A stretch of 64,000 nucleotides of DNA from Chloroflexota bacterium. Lineage in GTDB: Bacteria; Chloroflexota; Anaerolineae; Anaerolineales; Anaerolineaceae. Under the pieces are notes generated by a model that saw only the letters and a list, made by a program, of their open reading frames with translations, made no database searches and was not told where the DNA came from. The DNA lies in assembly GCA_016887485.1 (NCBI GenBank), contig CP069394.1, forward strand, positions 1,178,001 through 1,242,000. Direction: 5' to 3'. Positions 43,137 to 51,738 of the stretch are shown one piece after another. Within the stretch, counting starts at the first letter, position 1, and the number at the start of each line of letters is the position of its first letter. The position numbers and the translations under genes were made by a program.

Positions 43137-44648
43137 CTAGAAGATCCAGGGAATGGCGAAAATGAGTAAGATAGCAGCGAGGATCCCTTCCACCTGGTAC
43201 TTCTCCAATTTATCCAGGAAAACCGCCGCCACAGGGCCAAACATGAAAAAGTATGTTAGCTGCGTGCGCCCGCCTGTGGGTGACCATTTGAAAACAAGAC
43301 AATACAACAACATGGACACGATGAGCAATGCGGCATAAATCAGGACGTTTGGTTTTTCTTTACCGAATATGACGATTCCCACCACGGCCACCAAACTCAA
43401 GACAAAGATCATTAAATGTAAGGGGTTGCCACTCGGCTGCTCAGAGGTGTTGTTGTCAGGGATATAGAACTCGCCATCCACCGTCGTGCGGGGATCATTG
43501 ATCGCGAGGTCCAGGTCTTCATGCAGCTCTTCGAGATAGCTACCCATCCAACTCTCGGCATTAATACCGGGTAGAACAGCGTGTAAAGCGAGATTTCGGT
43601 TGATATTGGATACAAACACCTGCCAATTACGGATTTCATTGACCTGCCCTGCAAGGGCCTGAGGCTGGTAGATCTGGCCATAATCCAGCTGATTCCGCAT
43701 GAGATACCCCCCATTGATTATTGCCAGAATGGCTAAGGCCGCCAAAACCCAAAGCAGCATCCGTCCCAATCCCAATCGCTGCCATAAGGCCACAATGGCA
43801 TAAAGCGCAAAGGGCAGAAGGAAAACCAGAGCCACGGCACTGGTCAGCACAGCGAGCGCTCCCGCCATGGCGGACAGCACCAGGATTTTAGGTTTCTGAA
43901 CCTTCCGCAGGTAATACAACAGCATGAAAATAGCACTCAGAGTCCAGAAAGTCAGCAGCATAGTGTTTGTTGCGCTGGTCGCCTGCATGATCGCCACAGG
44001 TAAAGTCGCCCCAAAGATTGCAGCAAATCGACGCCCTCTGATGCTTGCTCCAACGACATCTGCCAGGCTGGCAGCCGCGGCAATCGAGCCCACATACGCC
44101 ACCCAGGCCACCATATTGGCTATTCGGTCTGAACCTGAGAGGATATAGAAGTTCAGCTGGATGATCTCAGCCCCCGGTGCGGCACTGTTCTGCGCTTCAT
44201 TCTCGGTGGCGTAATGCTCCATGCTCTGATTTTGGGCCCAATGCGCCACCCTGCTCATTGGGGTGTTCATCGTTTCATTGGCATTCGGCGGCGCGGTGAA
44301 GGCAACCACGGCGGTGACCACCAAAACCATGATCAAGAGTGCATCCAAAACGAAACCGAACCAGGTATCTCGGTGATAGACAACCGGCAGCCGTAATATC
44401 CTTCGGCCTTTCAACCTTAGCCAAATCCAGATAAGCCCGGCCAGGATTGGCAGCCCCCAGACGATGGACAATGCCAGCTTATTGATCGCATGGAACCAAC
44501 TCAACAATTCCGTGCTGATGACCGTATATGCCGCCCAGACGATTGCCCCCTGAACCAGTGAAACTCGCCAACTCGGTTCCCGTTCACTGTTACCCATCAT
44601 GATCCAGGCACCTAAAAAGGAGAGGATCGCTAGAATAAACATAAACAC
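43137..44648 (-). CDS. GT-C-like multi-pass membrane protein, probably truncated
   Basis: About 12 membrane helices in 503 residues. The loop after the third helix has NETMNTPMSRVAHWAQNQSMEHYAT, resembling the first lumenal loop of GT-C glycosyltransferase-like proteins. In those it usually carries an acidic residue and a His (N-D-S-x2-Y-H); here that signature is altered. The frame stops at an amber codon right after a membrane helix (AIPWIF). The reading frame continues past the stop for 24 codons (see findings), so the C-terminus may be lost. Function unproven. Confidence 0.6.
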   Translation of the reverse strand: MFMFILAILSFLGAWIMMGNSEREPSWRVSLVQGAIVWAAYTVISTELLSWFHAINKLALSIVWGLPILAGLIWIWLRLKGRRILRLPVVYHRDTWFGFVLDALLIMVLVVTAVVAFTAPPNANETMNTPMSRVAHWAQNQSMEHYATENEAQNSAAPGAEIIQLNFYILSGSDRIANMVAWVAYVGSIAAAASLADVVGASIRGRRFAAIFGATLPVAIMQATSATNTMLLTFWTLSAIFMLLYYLRKVQKPKILVLSAMAGALAVLTSAVALVFLLPFALYAIVALWQRLGLGRMLLWVLAALAILAIINGGYLMRNQLDYGQIYQPQALAGQVNEIRNWQVFVSNINRNLALHAVLPGINAESWMGSYLEELHEDLDLAINDPRTTVDGEFYIPDNNTSEQPSGNPLHLMIFVLSLVAVVGIVIFGKEKPNVLIYAALLIVSMLLYCLVFKWSPTGGRTQLTYFFMFGPVAAVFLDKLEKYQVEGILAAILLIFAIPWIF

Positions 44649-44726
44649 TCCATAATTTCAAATTTAATCATATTGGGTGGGAAATTCCTCACACATGGGA
44701 TCATTTCAGAACTCTTTACGAAGTGC

Positions 44727-46136
44727 CTAGAAATAATCCTTGTCAATGTCTTGCCAGGCCACGCCGTCGGGAATGGTCATGAAAGATGCCAGGCTGGGAT
44801 AAATGCCCGAAATCGCCTCGATCATCTTCAACGCCACCCGCCGGATGGAGAAATGGGCATTCTCTGCAGCCCTCAACCGGCAAAGGGTGAAGGCTTCTCG
44901 CATGTTCAGCGTGAACAGCACCCGCCGATTGAATCCATTGGGGATAATGTAACCGGCCAGATCCGTATTGAAGGCCCATAATTCATTGTAAAGGGATTCT
45001 GCCTGATCCATCGCTTCACGATATGCCACTTCACAACCGGCTTCGATAATCCCTCTCGGCACAGCGTAGCCCAGTAATGCCGTCAGAGGCTGCACCGTCT
45101 GGGTCATCATGCGGTGCCGTTTAAACTCAAAATAGGCGCCCTGATCCATCACCGCTTCAAAGGTCATCTGGGCATACTCAAATTCCCGTATAGGCTGGTC
45201 AAAGGGCCCCCGCTCAGCCATCAGTTCCTGAACCAACGCCTGCCGCCCGGAGTTATCCAATTGACGAATGTAAGACTGGCAGGCTTCAAAGGAAGCCTCT
45301 GGTGAGAATCGGAACAGAATGGCAGCCAGGATCTTCTCTTCACCATCATCATCGTAATCCACCAGGGTGAAGTCACAACTGGGAACCGGCTGCACTTTTT
45401 CCGCTTGCAGGGACATCTTTTCCGTTGTCTTAATCAAATAGGCGTTACAGCCCGCATACTTAATCAGGGTCGGGGCCTCTGCCTTACCGACCTTCAGCAC
45501 CCACTCTCCGATCTGCCGAACCTCGTCCAGTGGAGAGCTGAGCATTTTACAGATGGCATATTCCAGGGAGCGCGCATTGATCGTCACGCCGACATTCGCA
45601 AGAGAGGCCGCTGGCAGCAAAAACCGGCAGATATCTACCGAAGCCGGTTTGATCCGACGCTCATAAGTGACATCGCTCTCCTCCGGGCTCTGAGGAGTGG
45701 TTTTTCGCAGCCAATCCTGCACCCGTGAGATACATAGCTGGTAAGTCTCAAAAAGGTTATGGCAGGTCTGGCTAAATTTCTCCTCCAGGGGCTGCCCTTT
45801 CAATTCTTCGGGGAAATAAAAAGCATCCACATCCCATTGCTGGTAGCGGGTCGATTTTTCTGTATAGGAGGCCAGGCGGTTACCTTCGATGGTCTCTATA
45901 GCCAAACGCGAGACATTTTCCAGGGCCAGATGTAAAACGGCGTGCTCCGCCACAGAGGCGTGCCCATAACCCACAACCCATTTCTCATGGAACTTGGCAG
46001 CGCGGGCATCGGTCAATTCAGCCGCGATCACGTCAAATGCTTCCGGTGAGCGGGAGGTCTTGGCAAAAGCGACAGCTATGGTTTCAGGGCTGAGGTCTCG
46101 GGGGCTGAGTAAATAGATCCGTCTAGGTTTGGTCAT
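44727..46136 (-). CDS. Two-domain ThyX-like FAD-dependent thymidylate synthase
   Basis: A 469-residue protein built of two ThyX-like halves. Half one (about 15-245) keeps the dUMP-binding S-x-R-Y end of the signature (NRLASYTEKSTRY, 86-98) but has Gly-Asn in place of the leading Arg-His of RHR. Half two (about 300-460) keeps RHR (340-342) and the downstream LRAAENAHFSIR region (Arg 422), but has lost S-x-R-Y. The halves thus carry complementary active-site parts. Usual ThyX is a homotetramer of about 220-residue subunits whose active sites are shared. Its stop-to-start overlap of 14 nt with ribF links it to that operon. Confidence 0.8.
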   Translation of the reverse strand: MTKPRRIYLLSPRDLSPETIAVAFAKTSRSPEAFDVIAAELTDARAAKFHEKWVVGYGHASVAEHAVLHLALENVSRLAIETIEGNRLASYTEKSTRYQQWDVDAFYFPEELKGQPLEEKFSQTCHNLFETYQLCISRVQDWLRKTTPQSPEESDVTYERRIKPASVDICRFLLPAASLANVGVTINARSLEYAICKMLSSPLDEVRQIGEWVLKVGKAEAPTLIKYAGCNAYLIKTTEKMSLQAEKVQPVPSCDFTLVDYDDDGEEKILAAILFRFSPEASFEACQSYIRQLDNSGRQALVQELMAERGPFDQPIREFEYAQMTFEAVMDQGAYFEFKRHRMMTQTVQPLTALLGYAVPRGIIEAGCEVAYREAMDQAESLYNELWAFNTDLAGYIIPNGFNRRVLFTLNMREAFTLCRLRAAENAHFSIRRVALKMIEAISGIYPSLASFMTIPDGVAWQDIDKDYF

Positions 46137-47082
46137 GGCTGAATATCCTTCGGGCCGTGGCTTTATCGCGTTCTATTTGAGCGAGAAAAGTCTCTACGCC
46201 AGAGAATTTCTGCTCATCTCTGATCTTTTCAATGAATTTTAGTTCTAAGTGCTCCCCATAGATGTTACCATCAAAATCCAGGATATGCGTCTCAATGTTA
46301 GGCTTCTCCTGGTACTCAAAAGTCGGCCTGAGGCCAACGTTTGTGATCCCATAATAAGTCTTGCCATGGAAGATCGGCTGGGTGGCATAAACCCCGATGG
46401 CAGGCAGTTTTTTACGCGGCCAATGGTCGAGATTGGCGGTCGGCAGCCCAATCCGAGAACCACGGTCGGAGCCGCTTGTCACCGGGCCGTTCACGGAATA
46501 CGGACGACCCAGCATTTCCATTGCACTTCGCATATCGCCTTCATCCAGAGCCTGGCGGATGCGGGTGGACGAAATTTCACCCCCGCCCAGTTCCACAGGA
46601 TTCAGCGCTTCCACAGTAAACCCGATCTCCTCACCAATTTGTTCAAACACAGGGATGGTTCCAACCCGATTCTTGCCCAATGCAAAATTGTTCCCCACGA
46701 TTAGGACCTGCAATCCCAGTTTTTCCTTCAGCGTTTGCAGAAAATCCTCCGGTGAGAGGCTGGCAAATTCTCGATCAAACTGAAAAGTGATCACCTCGTC
46801 CACGCCCATTGCTTTGATTAAGCTCGTTTTTTCCTCCGGGGTCGTCAGGTAATAAGGCTCCTGGGTCCGGCCAAAGAAATCCGCGGGGTTGGGGAAGAAA
46901 GTGATCACAATAGAGGGCATCTCGTTGGAAAAGCTCTTTTGGCCGATTTCATTGATGATAAATTGATGTCCTCGATGGACTCCGTCAAAATTGCCAATCG
47001 TCACAACTGATTTATCGTACGGCAGTACAGGTAAATTGTCAAAACGAGTAAGATTCAATGTCGATTTTTCAGTGCCCGGCAT
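46123..47082 (-). CDS. ribF: Bifunctional riboflavin kinase / FAD synthetase
   Basis: Makes FMN and then FAD. The adenylyltransferase domain (about 20-180) begins with VTIGNFDGVHRGHQ (HxGH nucleotide-binding motif) and includes STRIRQALDEGD. The riboflavin kinase domain (about 185-310) has GLPTANLD and the C-terminal FIEKIRDEQKF. The 319-residue length is typical. It is the last translation-operon gene before the ThyX-like gene, which overlaps it by 14 nt; FAD production and an FAD-dependent enzyme are thereby neighbours. Confidence 0.93.
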   Translation of the reverse strand: MPGTEKSTLNLTRFDNLPVLPYDKSVVTIGNFDGVHRGHQFIINEIGQKSFSNEMPSIVITFFPNPADFFGRTQEPYYLTTPEEKTSLIKAMGVDEVITFQFDREFASLSPEDFLQTLKEKLGLQVLIVGNNFALGKNRVGTIPVFEQIGEEIGFTVEALNPVELGGGEISSTRIRQALDEGDMRSAMEMLGRPYSVNGPVTSGSDRGSRIGLPTANLDHWPRKKLPAIGVYATQPIFHGKTYYGITNVGLRPTFEYQEKPNIETHILDFDGNIYGEHLELKFIEKIRDEQKFSGVETFLAQIERDKATARRIFSHDQT

Positions 47083-47100
47083 AATAATTTTCCAACTTAG

Positions 47101-47140
47101 AAAAAGCGCCCTTCGTCAAATAAATGAAGAAAGGGCGTTT
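47101..47140 (-). terminator. Terminator-like hairpin between truB and ribF
   Basis: Minus strand ACGCCCTT and AAGGGCGC pair around a loop of about 17 nt, ending in TTTTT. It may attenuate rather than stop transcription into ribF, as truB-ribF are usually one unit. Confidence 0.6.
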
Positions 47141-47164
47141 ATTGTACTAATTATCCTGAAAGTA

Positions 47165-48082
47165 TCAGGAGAAAAACACCTTTCGCGGCTGCCATTCCTT
47201 GTCTTCAGGAACATATTCAAGCAATGCCACCAACTCACCTTGCTGGCTCACCGCACGCACCCAATTATCCGGATTTTCCGGCGCTTCCTCAACTGGAACA
47301 CGGTGACCGTGACGGATCAGGTCCACTTCTTCAAAGGTCAGTTCTCGTGAGGGCCAGTCGGATAGTGCTTCTGCAGCAGGAATCAGGTACTTGTACCAAT
47401 CGCCATTTTCAAAGGCTTCCTGGAGTTTACGAAGCTGAACGGCATCCCGCAGGGCAAACTCGCCGCTCTTGGTTCGGCGCAGCCCAACCAGATGACCGCC
47501 GCAGCCCAAAACCTCACCAAGGTCATTTGCCAATGATCGGACATAAGTCCCGGAGGAACAGTAGACATCCACAATGGCCTCGGGCGAATCCCATTCCAGC
47601 AGTTCCAAATGATACACATCAATTTCCCGGGGCTCCAGCTCCACTTCCTCGCCATTCCGCGCCATCTCATAAGCCTTGCGGCCGTTAATTTTCTTGGCGG
47701 AATAGGCGGGTGGCACCTGTTCAACGGTGCCTTCGAACTGGGTTAGGGCTTCCTCAATCTGTTCCTGAGTAAAGTTCACGGGACCTCGCCGGGTGATTTC
47801 ACCTTCGGAGTCATATGTATCCGTACTCTCGCCTAACCGGATGATAGCCTGGTACCGTTTATCCGAAGCCGAGACATATTCGCTCAGCCGGACAGCGGGA
47901 CCAACCAGAACTACCAAAACGCCTGAGGCGCGTGGATCTAAGGTGCCTGTGTGGCCTGCTCTTCGGATGCCAGTTCCTCGCCGAACAACTTGCACAACAT
48001 CGTGCGAGGTCATACCAATCGGTTTATCAATAACCAGTACCCCTGAGACAGCATTCTTTACATCAAATTCTTGTTCACTCAT
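47165..48082 (-). CDS. truB: tRNA pseudouridine(55) synthase
   Basis: Isomerises U55 in the T-loop of tRNAs. The catalytic-Asp motif GHTGTLDPRASGVLVV lies at about residue 40-55 (Asp 46), preceded by the VIDKPIGMTSHDVV signature. PPAYSAKKINGRKAYEMAR at about 120 and VYCSSGTYVRSLANDLGEVLG at about 178 are the other family blocks. The C-terminal PUA-like part is short. The 305-residue length is normal. Part of the nusA-ribF operon. Confidence 0.95.
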   Translation of the reverse strand: MSEQEFDVKNAVSGVLVIDKPIGMTSHDVVQVVRRGTGIRRAGHTGTLDPRASGVLVVLVGPAVRLSEYVSASDKRYQAIIRLGESTDTYDSEGEITRRGPVNFTQEQIEEALTQFEGTVEQVPPAYSAKKINGRKAYEMARNGEEVELEPREIDVYHLELLEWDSPEAIVDVYCSSGTYVRSLANDLGEVLGCGGHLVGLRRTKSGEFALRDAVQLRKLQEAFENGDWYKYLIPAAEALSDWPSRELTFEEVDLIRHGHRVPVEEAPENPDNWVRAVSQQGELVALLEYVPEDKEWQPRKVFFS

Positions 48083-48127
48083 AATTATTCCACACTCCCC
48101 TGAGATATTTGGGTGTTCTCCTTATTA

Positions 48128-49084
48128 TTATCTTGAACTTACTAATAATTCACGTGTTTGATCGATCACACGCGCCATAATTTCATTGAGATCGCCGTCA
48201 ATATCTGCACCGGCTGCGGCCGCATGACCACCACCGCCAAAGCTAAATGCGATTCCTGAAACGTCCAAACCGGGCTTGGCCCGCCAACTGACTTTTACCT
48301 GATTATGCTCTTGTTCGATGAAAATGAGTGCAATCTCGGCTTCACGGACCGCAGACAACACATTTACCAGATCGGCATCATCATTTCCAGCATACCCGAT
48401 TTTTTCACGATCAGCAAGGGTCAGAGAGGTGAAAACCAGACCATCTTCATACTCCAGCCGGTTCAACCCAGCACCCCAATATCGGACTGCCTTATAAGAT
48501 TTTAACACCAACTCTTCACGATAGATGTAGGTCAAATCCGCGCCTAGGTCCATCAAAGCCGCGGCCCTGCGCATAACGGAAGAATCGACATTTGAAGTAC
48601 GGAAACCAATCGTATCGCCCACAAGTCCCGAAAGGAGACTGCTGGCAACATCTGCATTAAATGCCAAACCCCAATCCGGGATATGGTCGTAAAGGATCGC
48701 AGCCGTGGCAGCCTGGTCGGGCTCAACCACGTTGTAAGTCCCAAAATTGAGGTTGGTCTTGTGATGATCCACAACCAGGTCCGGGCTGCCATACCCATTG
48801 AGGGCATCCCCAACCCGGGCGGGATCTGAACAATCCACCACCACGATCATATCGAATGAACCATCCGCCTTGCGGACAATCTGTTCACTTCCGGGCAAAT
48901 ACTTAAATTTATCAGCGCCATCCTGCAGGACCATCTGAACGTCTTTGCCTGCCTGTTGAAGGGCTAACCCGATGCCAAGCACCGATCCGGCTGCATCCGC
49001 GTCTGGACGGACATGGGAGACAATCAAAATTCGGTTACTTGCAGCAATTTTCTCTTTAATCTTAAGATTGATTTCCTTCGTCAT
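48128..49084 (-). CDS. nrnA: DHH-family bifunctional oligoribonuclease/PAP phosphatase (NrnA-like)
   Basis: Degrades nano-RNA and 3'-phosphoadenosine 5'-phosphate. The four DHH metal motifs are clear: DADAAGSVLG (about 29), VVVDCSD (about 82), VDHHKTN (about 104), and the GGGGHAAAAG of the DHHA1 domain (about 288). The 318-residue length fits. It overlaps the 3' end of rbfA by about 20 nt and lies 45 nt before truB, the standard place in this operon. Confidence 0.92.
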   Translation of the reverse strand: MTKEINLKIKEKIAASNRILIVSHVRPDADAAGSVLGIGLALQQAGKDVQMVLQDGADKFKYLPGSEQIVRKADGSFDMIVVVDCSDPARVGDALNGYGSPDLVVDHHKTNLNFGTYNVVEPDQAATAAILYDHIPDWGLAFNADVASSLLSGLVGDTIGFRTSNVDSSVMRRAAALMDLGADLTYIYREELVLKSYKAVRYWGAGLNRLEYEDGLVFTSLTLADREKIGYAGNDDADLVNVLSAVREAEIALIFIEQEHNQVKVSWRAKPGLDVSGIAFSFGGGGHAAAAGADIDGDLNEIMARVIDQTRELLVSSR

Positions 49085-49487
49085 TCATTTCCTCGTTATC
49101 AGGTTCTTCAATTTCTGCCGCTTCTTTCGTATTCGATAATCGTTCCGCCTTGATTTCTGCCAAAAGCGACTCGATCCGGTCAGCTTTTTCAGGTGTGTCA
49201 TCCCAATAGAAACGCAGCTTCGGCATCACACGCAACTTGACCACCCGGCCCAGTTCATACCGTAAATAACCTGCTGCACTGCGCAGACCATCCAATATTT
49301 CAGCGGCCTGTTCCTCGCCAACCAGCGAGGAAACATATATATTGGCAAAGTCCAACTCACGATCAACAGAGATGTCCGTAATATATGCGCCTTGAACCCG
49401 GGGATCACTCACCTTGGTTTCCAGCAACAAGGTCATCACTTGCCGAATCTGGTCCTGAATTCTCTGTAATCTAATACCTGAAGGCAT
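49062..49487 (-). CDS. rbfA: Ribosome-binding factor A
   Basis: Small KH-fold factor for 16S rRNA maturation and cold adaptation of 30S subunits. It has IQDQIRQVMTLLL at the N-terminus, DPRVQGAYITDISVDRELDFANIYVS in the core and LRMVPKLRF-like block reading KLRVMPKLRFYWDDTPEKADRIESLL. A Glu/Asn-rich acidic tail follows. ATG 49487 has AAAGGA upstream. It is translationally coupled to nrnA. Confidence 0.93.
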   Translation of the reverse strand: MPSGIRLQRIQDQIRQVMTLLLETKVSDPRVQGAYITDISVDRELDFANIYVSSLVGEEQAAEILDGLRSAAGYLRYELGRVVKLRVMPKLRFYWDDTPEKADRIESLLAEIKAERLSNTKEAAEIEEPDNEEMNDEGNQS

Positions 49488-49502
49488 GATTCAAATCCTT
49501 TA

Positions 49503-51290
49503 CTAGAACTTCTGCTCCTCAATGACATAACATTCGAGCAGATCACCCTCTTCAAACTCGTGGAATTGCTTCATTGTTATGCCGCATTCAAAGCCATCCC
49601 GGACTTCACGGACATCATCTTTACCACGTTTGAGCGACCCAATTTCACCTTCAAAGATCGCTTCACTGTTGCGGATCACTCTGATCTTACCATTCCGGCG
49701 AATTTCGCCGTCAATCACCCGGCAGCCGGCAGCCATACTGAATTTTGAGACCTTGAAGATCTGCAAAACCTTCGCCTTGCCGACAACCTTTTCAACCATT
49801 TCAGGTTCAAGCATACCTTTGATAGCTTTTTCAATATCTTCGGTAAGCCGGTAAATAATCGTATATAACCGGATTGAGACGCGCTCTTTTTCCGCCAGTC
49901 GTTCAGCAGCGTTATCCGCTTCAACAGCAAAGCCAACCACGATGGCATCCGAGGCTGTCGCCAGCATAACATCACTTTCGGAAATATTACCGGTTTCAGC
50001 GTGCAGAATTTTAATCGAGACATCCTGCGCCTTGTCACTAATTTCATTCAAAGAATTGACAATCGGTTCCAACGAGCCCTGGACGTCCGCTTTCACAATC
50101 AAGCGCAATTCCTGTTCCTCGCCAGCCTGCAATTGCTCAAAGAGGTCTTCAAGAGTGGCTTTCCGGGCAACGGAGTGGGTCTGTTCACTGGCCTCAATAT
50201 CAGCAACGATGGCTCGTGCGTCCTTCTCAGAAGCCACCTTGCGGAAAAGGTCACCGGCAGCCGGTACATCGTTCAAACCCATCACAACGATAGGCGTGGA
50301 AGGAGCAGCTTGCTTGATCCTTTCACCGCGATAATCGAACATGGCCTTGATCCGTCCAAAGGCTTTTCCAGCCAGGATGGTGTCACCTACTTTAATCGTA
50401 CCATTTTGAAGCAACAGGGTTGCCATGACACCGCGGGTCTTATCGAGTTCAGCTTCAACCACAGTCCCCAGGACTTTACCGGTGGGATTGGCTTCAATTT
50501 TGTTGTTCTCCGCCACTAACAGAATCGCTTCCATCAGGTCATCCAGCCCTTGCTTCTTCTTGGCCGAGACAGGCACCACAATCGTGTCGCCATCCCAGTC
50601 ATCCGGGACCAATTCGATCTCGGAAAGCTGGCGTTTGACCAATTCAGGATTCGCACTGGAGAGGTCCATCTTGTTCAGCGCCACGATGATCGGCACTTGA
50701 GCAGCTTTGGCATGGCTGGCAGCTTCACGGGTTTGCGGCATCACACCGTCATCCGCAGCGACCACCAAAATCACAATATCAGCACCTTGCGCACCGCGGG
50801 CCCGCATGGATGTGAAAGCGGCATGACCGGGGGTGTCCAGGAAGGTGATTTTGCGCCCTTTATGGTCAATCTGGTAGGCGCCGATATGTTGGGTGATCCC
50901 ACCCTCTTCCCCACCGGCGACATTCGTCTCTCGGATTGCATCCAATAGTGAGGTCTTACCATGATCCACATGACCCAGCATGGAGATAACAGGTGGGCGG
51001 GGTTTCAGATCTTTTTCTTTTTCATCAGCGATCATCCGCCGCCAAAGGGGAATTTCACCTTCGTCCTCTTTGGTTTCTTCGACGACCTGTTCCAATTCGG
51101 GATCAAAACCCAATTCGCTGGCCACAACCGCCGCTGTATCAAAGTCTACAGTCTGGTTAATGCTGGCCATAACACCATTGGCCATCAAGACTTTGATGAC
51201 CTGAATGGGGCTGGCCTCTAATTTTTCGGCTAAATCCCGTACACTGATACTAAAAGGCAGGATGACTTGTTTAATATCACTATCGCTCAC
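49503..51290 (-). CDS. infB: Translation initiation factor IF-2
   Basis: GTPase that places fMet-tRNA in the ribosomal P site. G motifs: [12 protein letters not shown] at about 107-118, DTPGHAAF at about 152, NKMD at about 208. Domains II to IV follow to residue 595. The start is GTG 51290 with GGAGG 6 nt upstream. The N-terminal region is only about 100 residues, with none of the long charged repeats of many IF-2 proteins, making this a short-form IF-2. Confidence 0.96.
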   Translation of the reverse strand: MSDSDIKQVILPFSISVRDLAEKLEASPIQVIKVLMANGVMASINQTVDFDTAAVVASELGFDPELEQVVEETKEDEGEIPLWRRMIADEKEKDLKPRPPVISMLGHVDHGKTSLLDAIRETNVAGGEEGGITQHIGAYQIDHKGRKITFLDTPGHAAFTSMRARGAQGADIVILVVAADDGVMPQTREAASHAKAAQVPIIVALNKMDLSSANPELVKRQLSEIELVPDDWDGDTIVVPVSAKKKQGLDDLMEAILLVAENNKIEANPTGKVLGTVVEAELDKTRGVMATLLLQNGTIKVGDTILAGKAFGRIKAMFDYRGERIKQAAPSTPIVVMGLNDVPAAGDLFRKVASEKDARAIVADIEASEQTHSVARKATLEDLFEQLQAGEEQELRLIVKADVQGSLEPIVNSLNEISDKAQDVSIKILHAETGNISESDVMLATASDAIVVGFAVEADNAAERLAEKERVSIRLYTIIYRLTEDIEKAIKGMLEPEMVEKVVGKAKVLQIFKVSKFSMAAGCRVIDGEIRRNGKIRVIRNSEAIFEGEIGSLKRGKDDVREVRDGFECGITMKQFHEFEEGDLLECYVIEEQKF

Positions 51291-51389
51291 ACAACACCTC
51301 CATGTTTTCCCCTACCTTGAGAAATCTCTGAGATATCTCAAAGCCGTTTTGAATATTGAACTGCTCGGGAGCGACCAGATGATCTTAAC

Positions 51390-51716
51390 TCATCCTGACA
51401 AATCCTCTGCCCCCTTCATCGCCGGCTCATCCTCAGGAATGTGCTCCTGCATATACGCCAGAAGCGCTTGCTTTTCCTGTTCGGTGAGCTCAGCTTTGAG
51501 TGCATGGCCAAGACTGCTTTTTACGCCGCGCACCCAGCAGGATCGTTGGTCGTGAAGATAGGCTCCACGGCCATGCGCTTTTCCGGTGGGGTCAACCTGA
51601 ACACCCTCCGGACTTCTCACAATCCTGATCAAGGAACGCTTCGGCAAGATCTCCCGACAGCCGACACAAGTCCGCTGCGGCACATGCTTGCTGCGACGTT
51701 TGGTTTTCTTGACCAT
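51390..51716 (-). CDS. YlxR-family (DUF448) protein
   Basis: Small RNA-binding-like protein of the nusA-infB operon. The conserved RTCVGCREILPKRSLIRIVRSPEG (about 15-38) and GKAHGRGAYLHDQRSCW (about 45-61) blocks identify the family. The N-terminus is Lys-rich. Function in the operon is not well established; links to RNase P and transcription regulation have been reported for the family. It starts 22 nt after the nusA stop. Confidence 0.9.
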   Translation of the reverse strand: MVKKTKRRSKHVPQRTCVGCREILPKRSLIRIVRSPEGVQVDPTGKAHGRGAYLHDQRSCWVRGVKSSLGHALKAELTEQEKQALLAYMQEHIPEDEPAMKGAEDLSG

Positions 51717-51738
51717 CTAATCGCTTCTCATAACTTGT

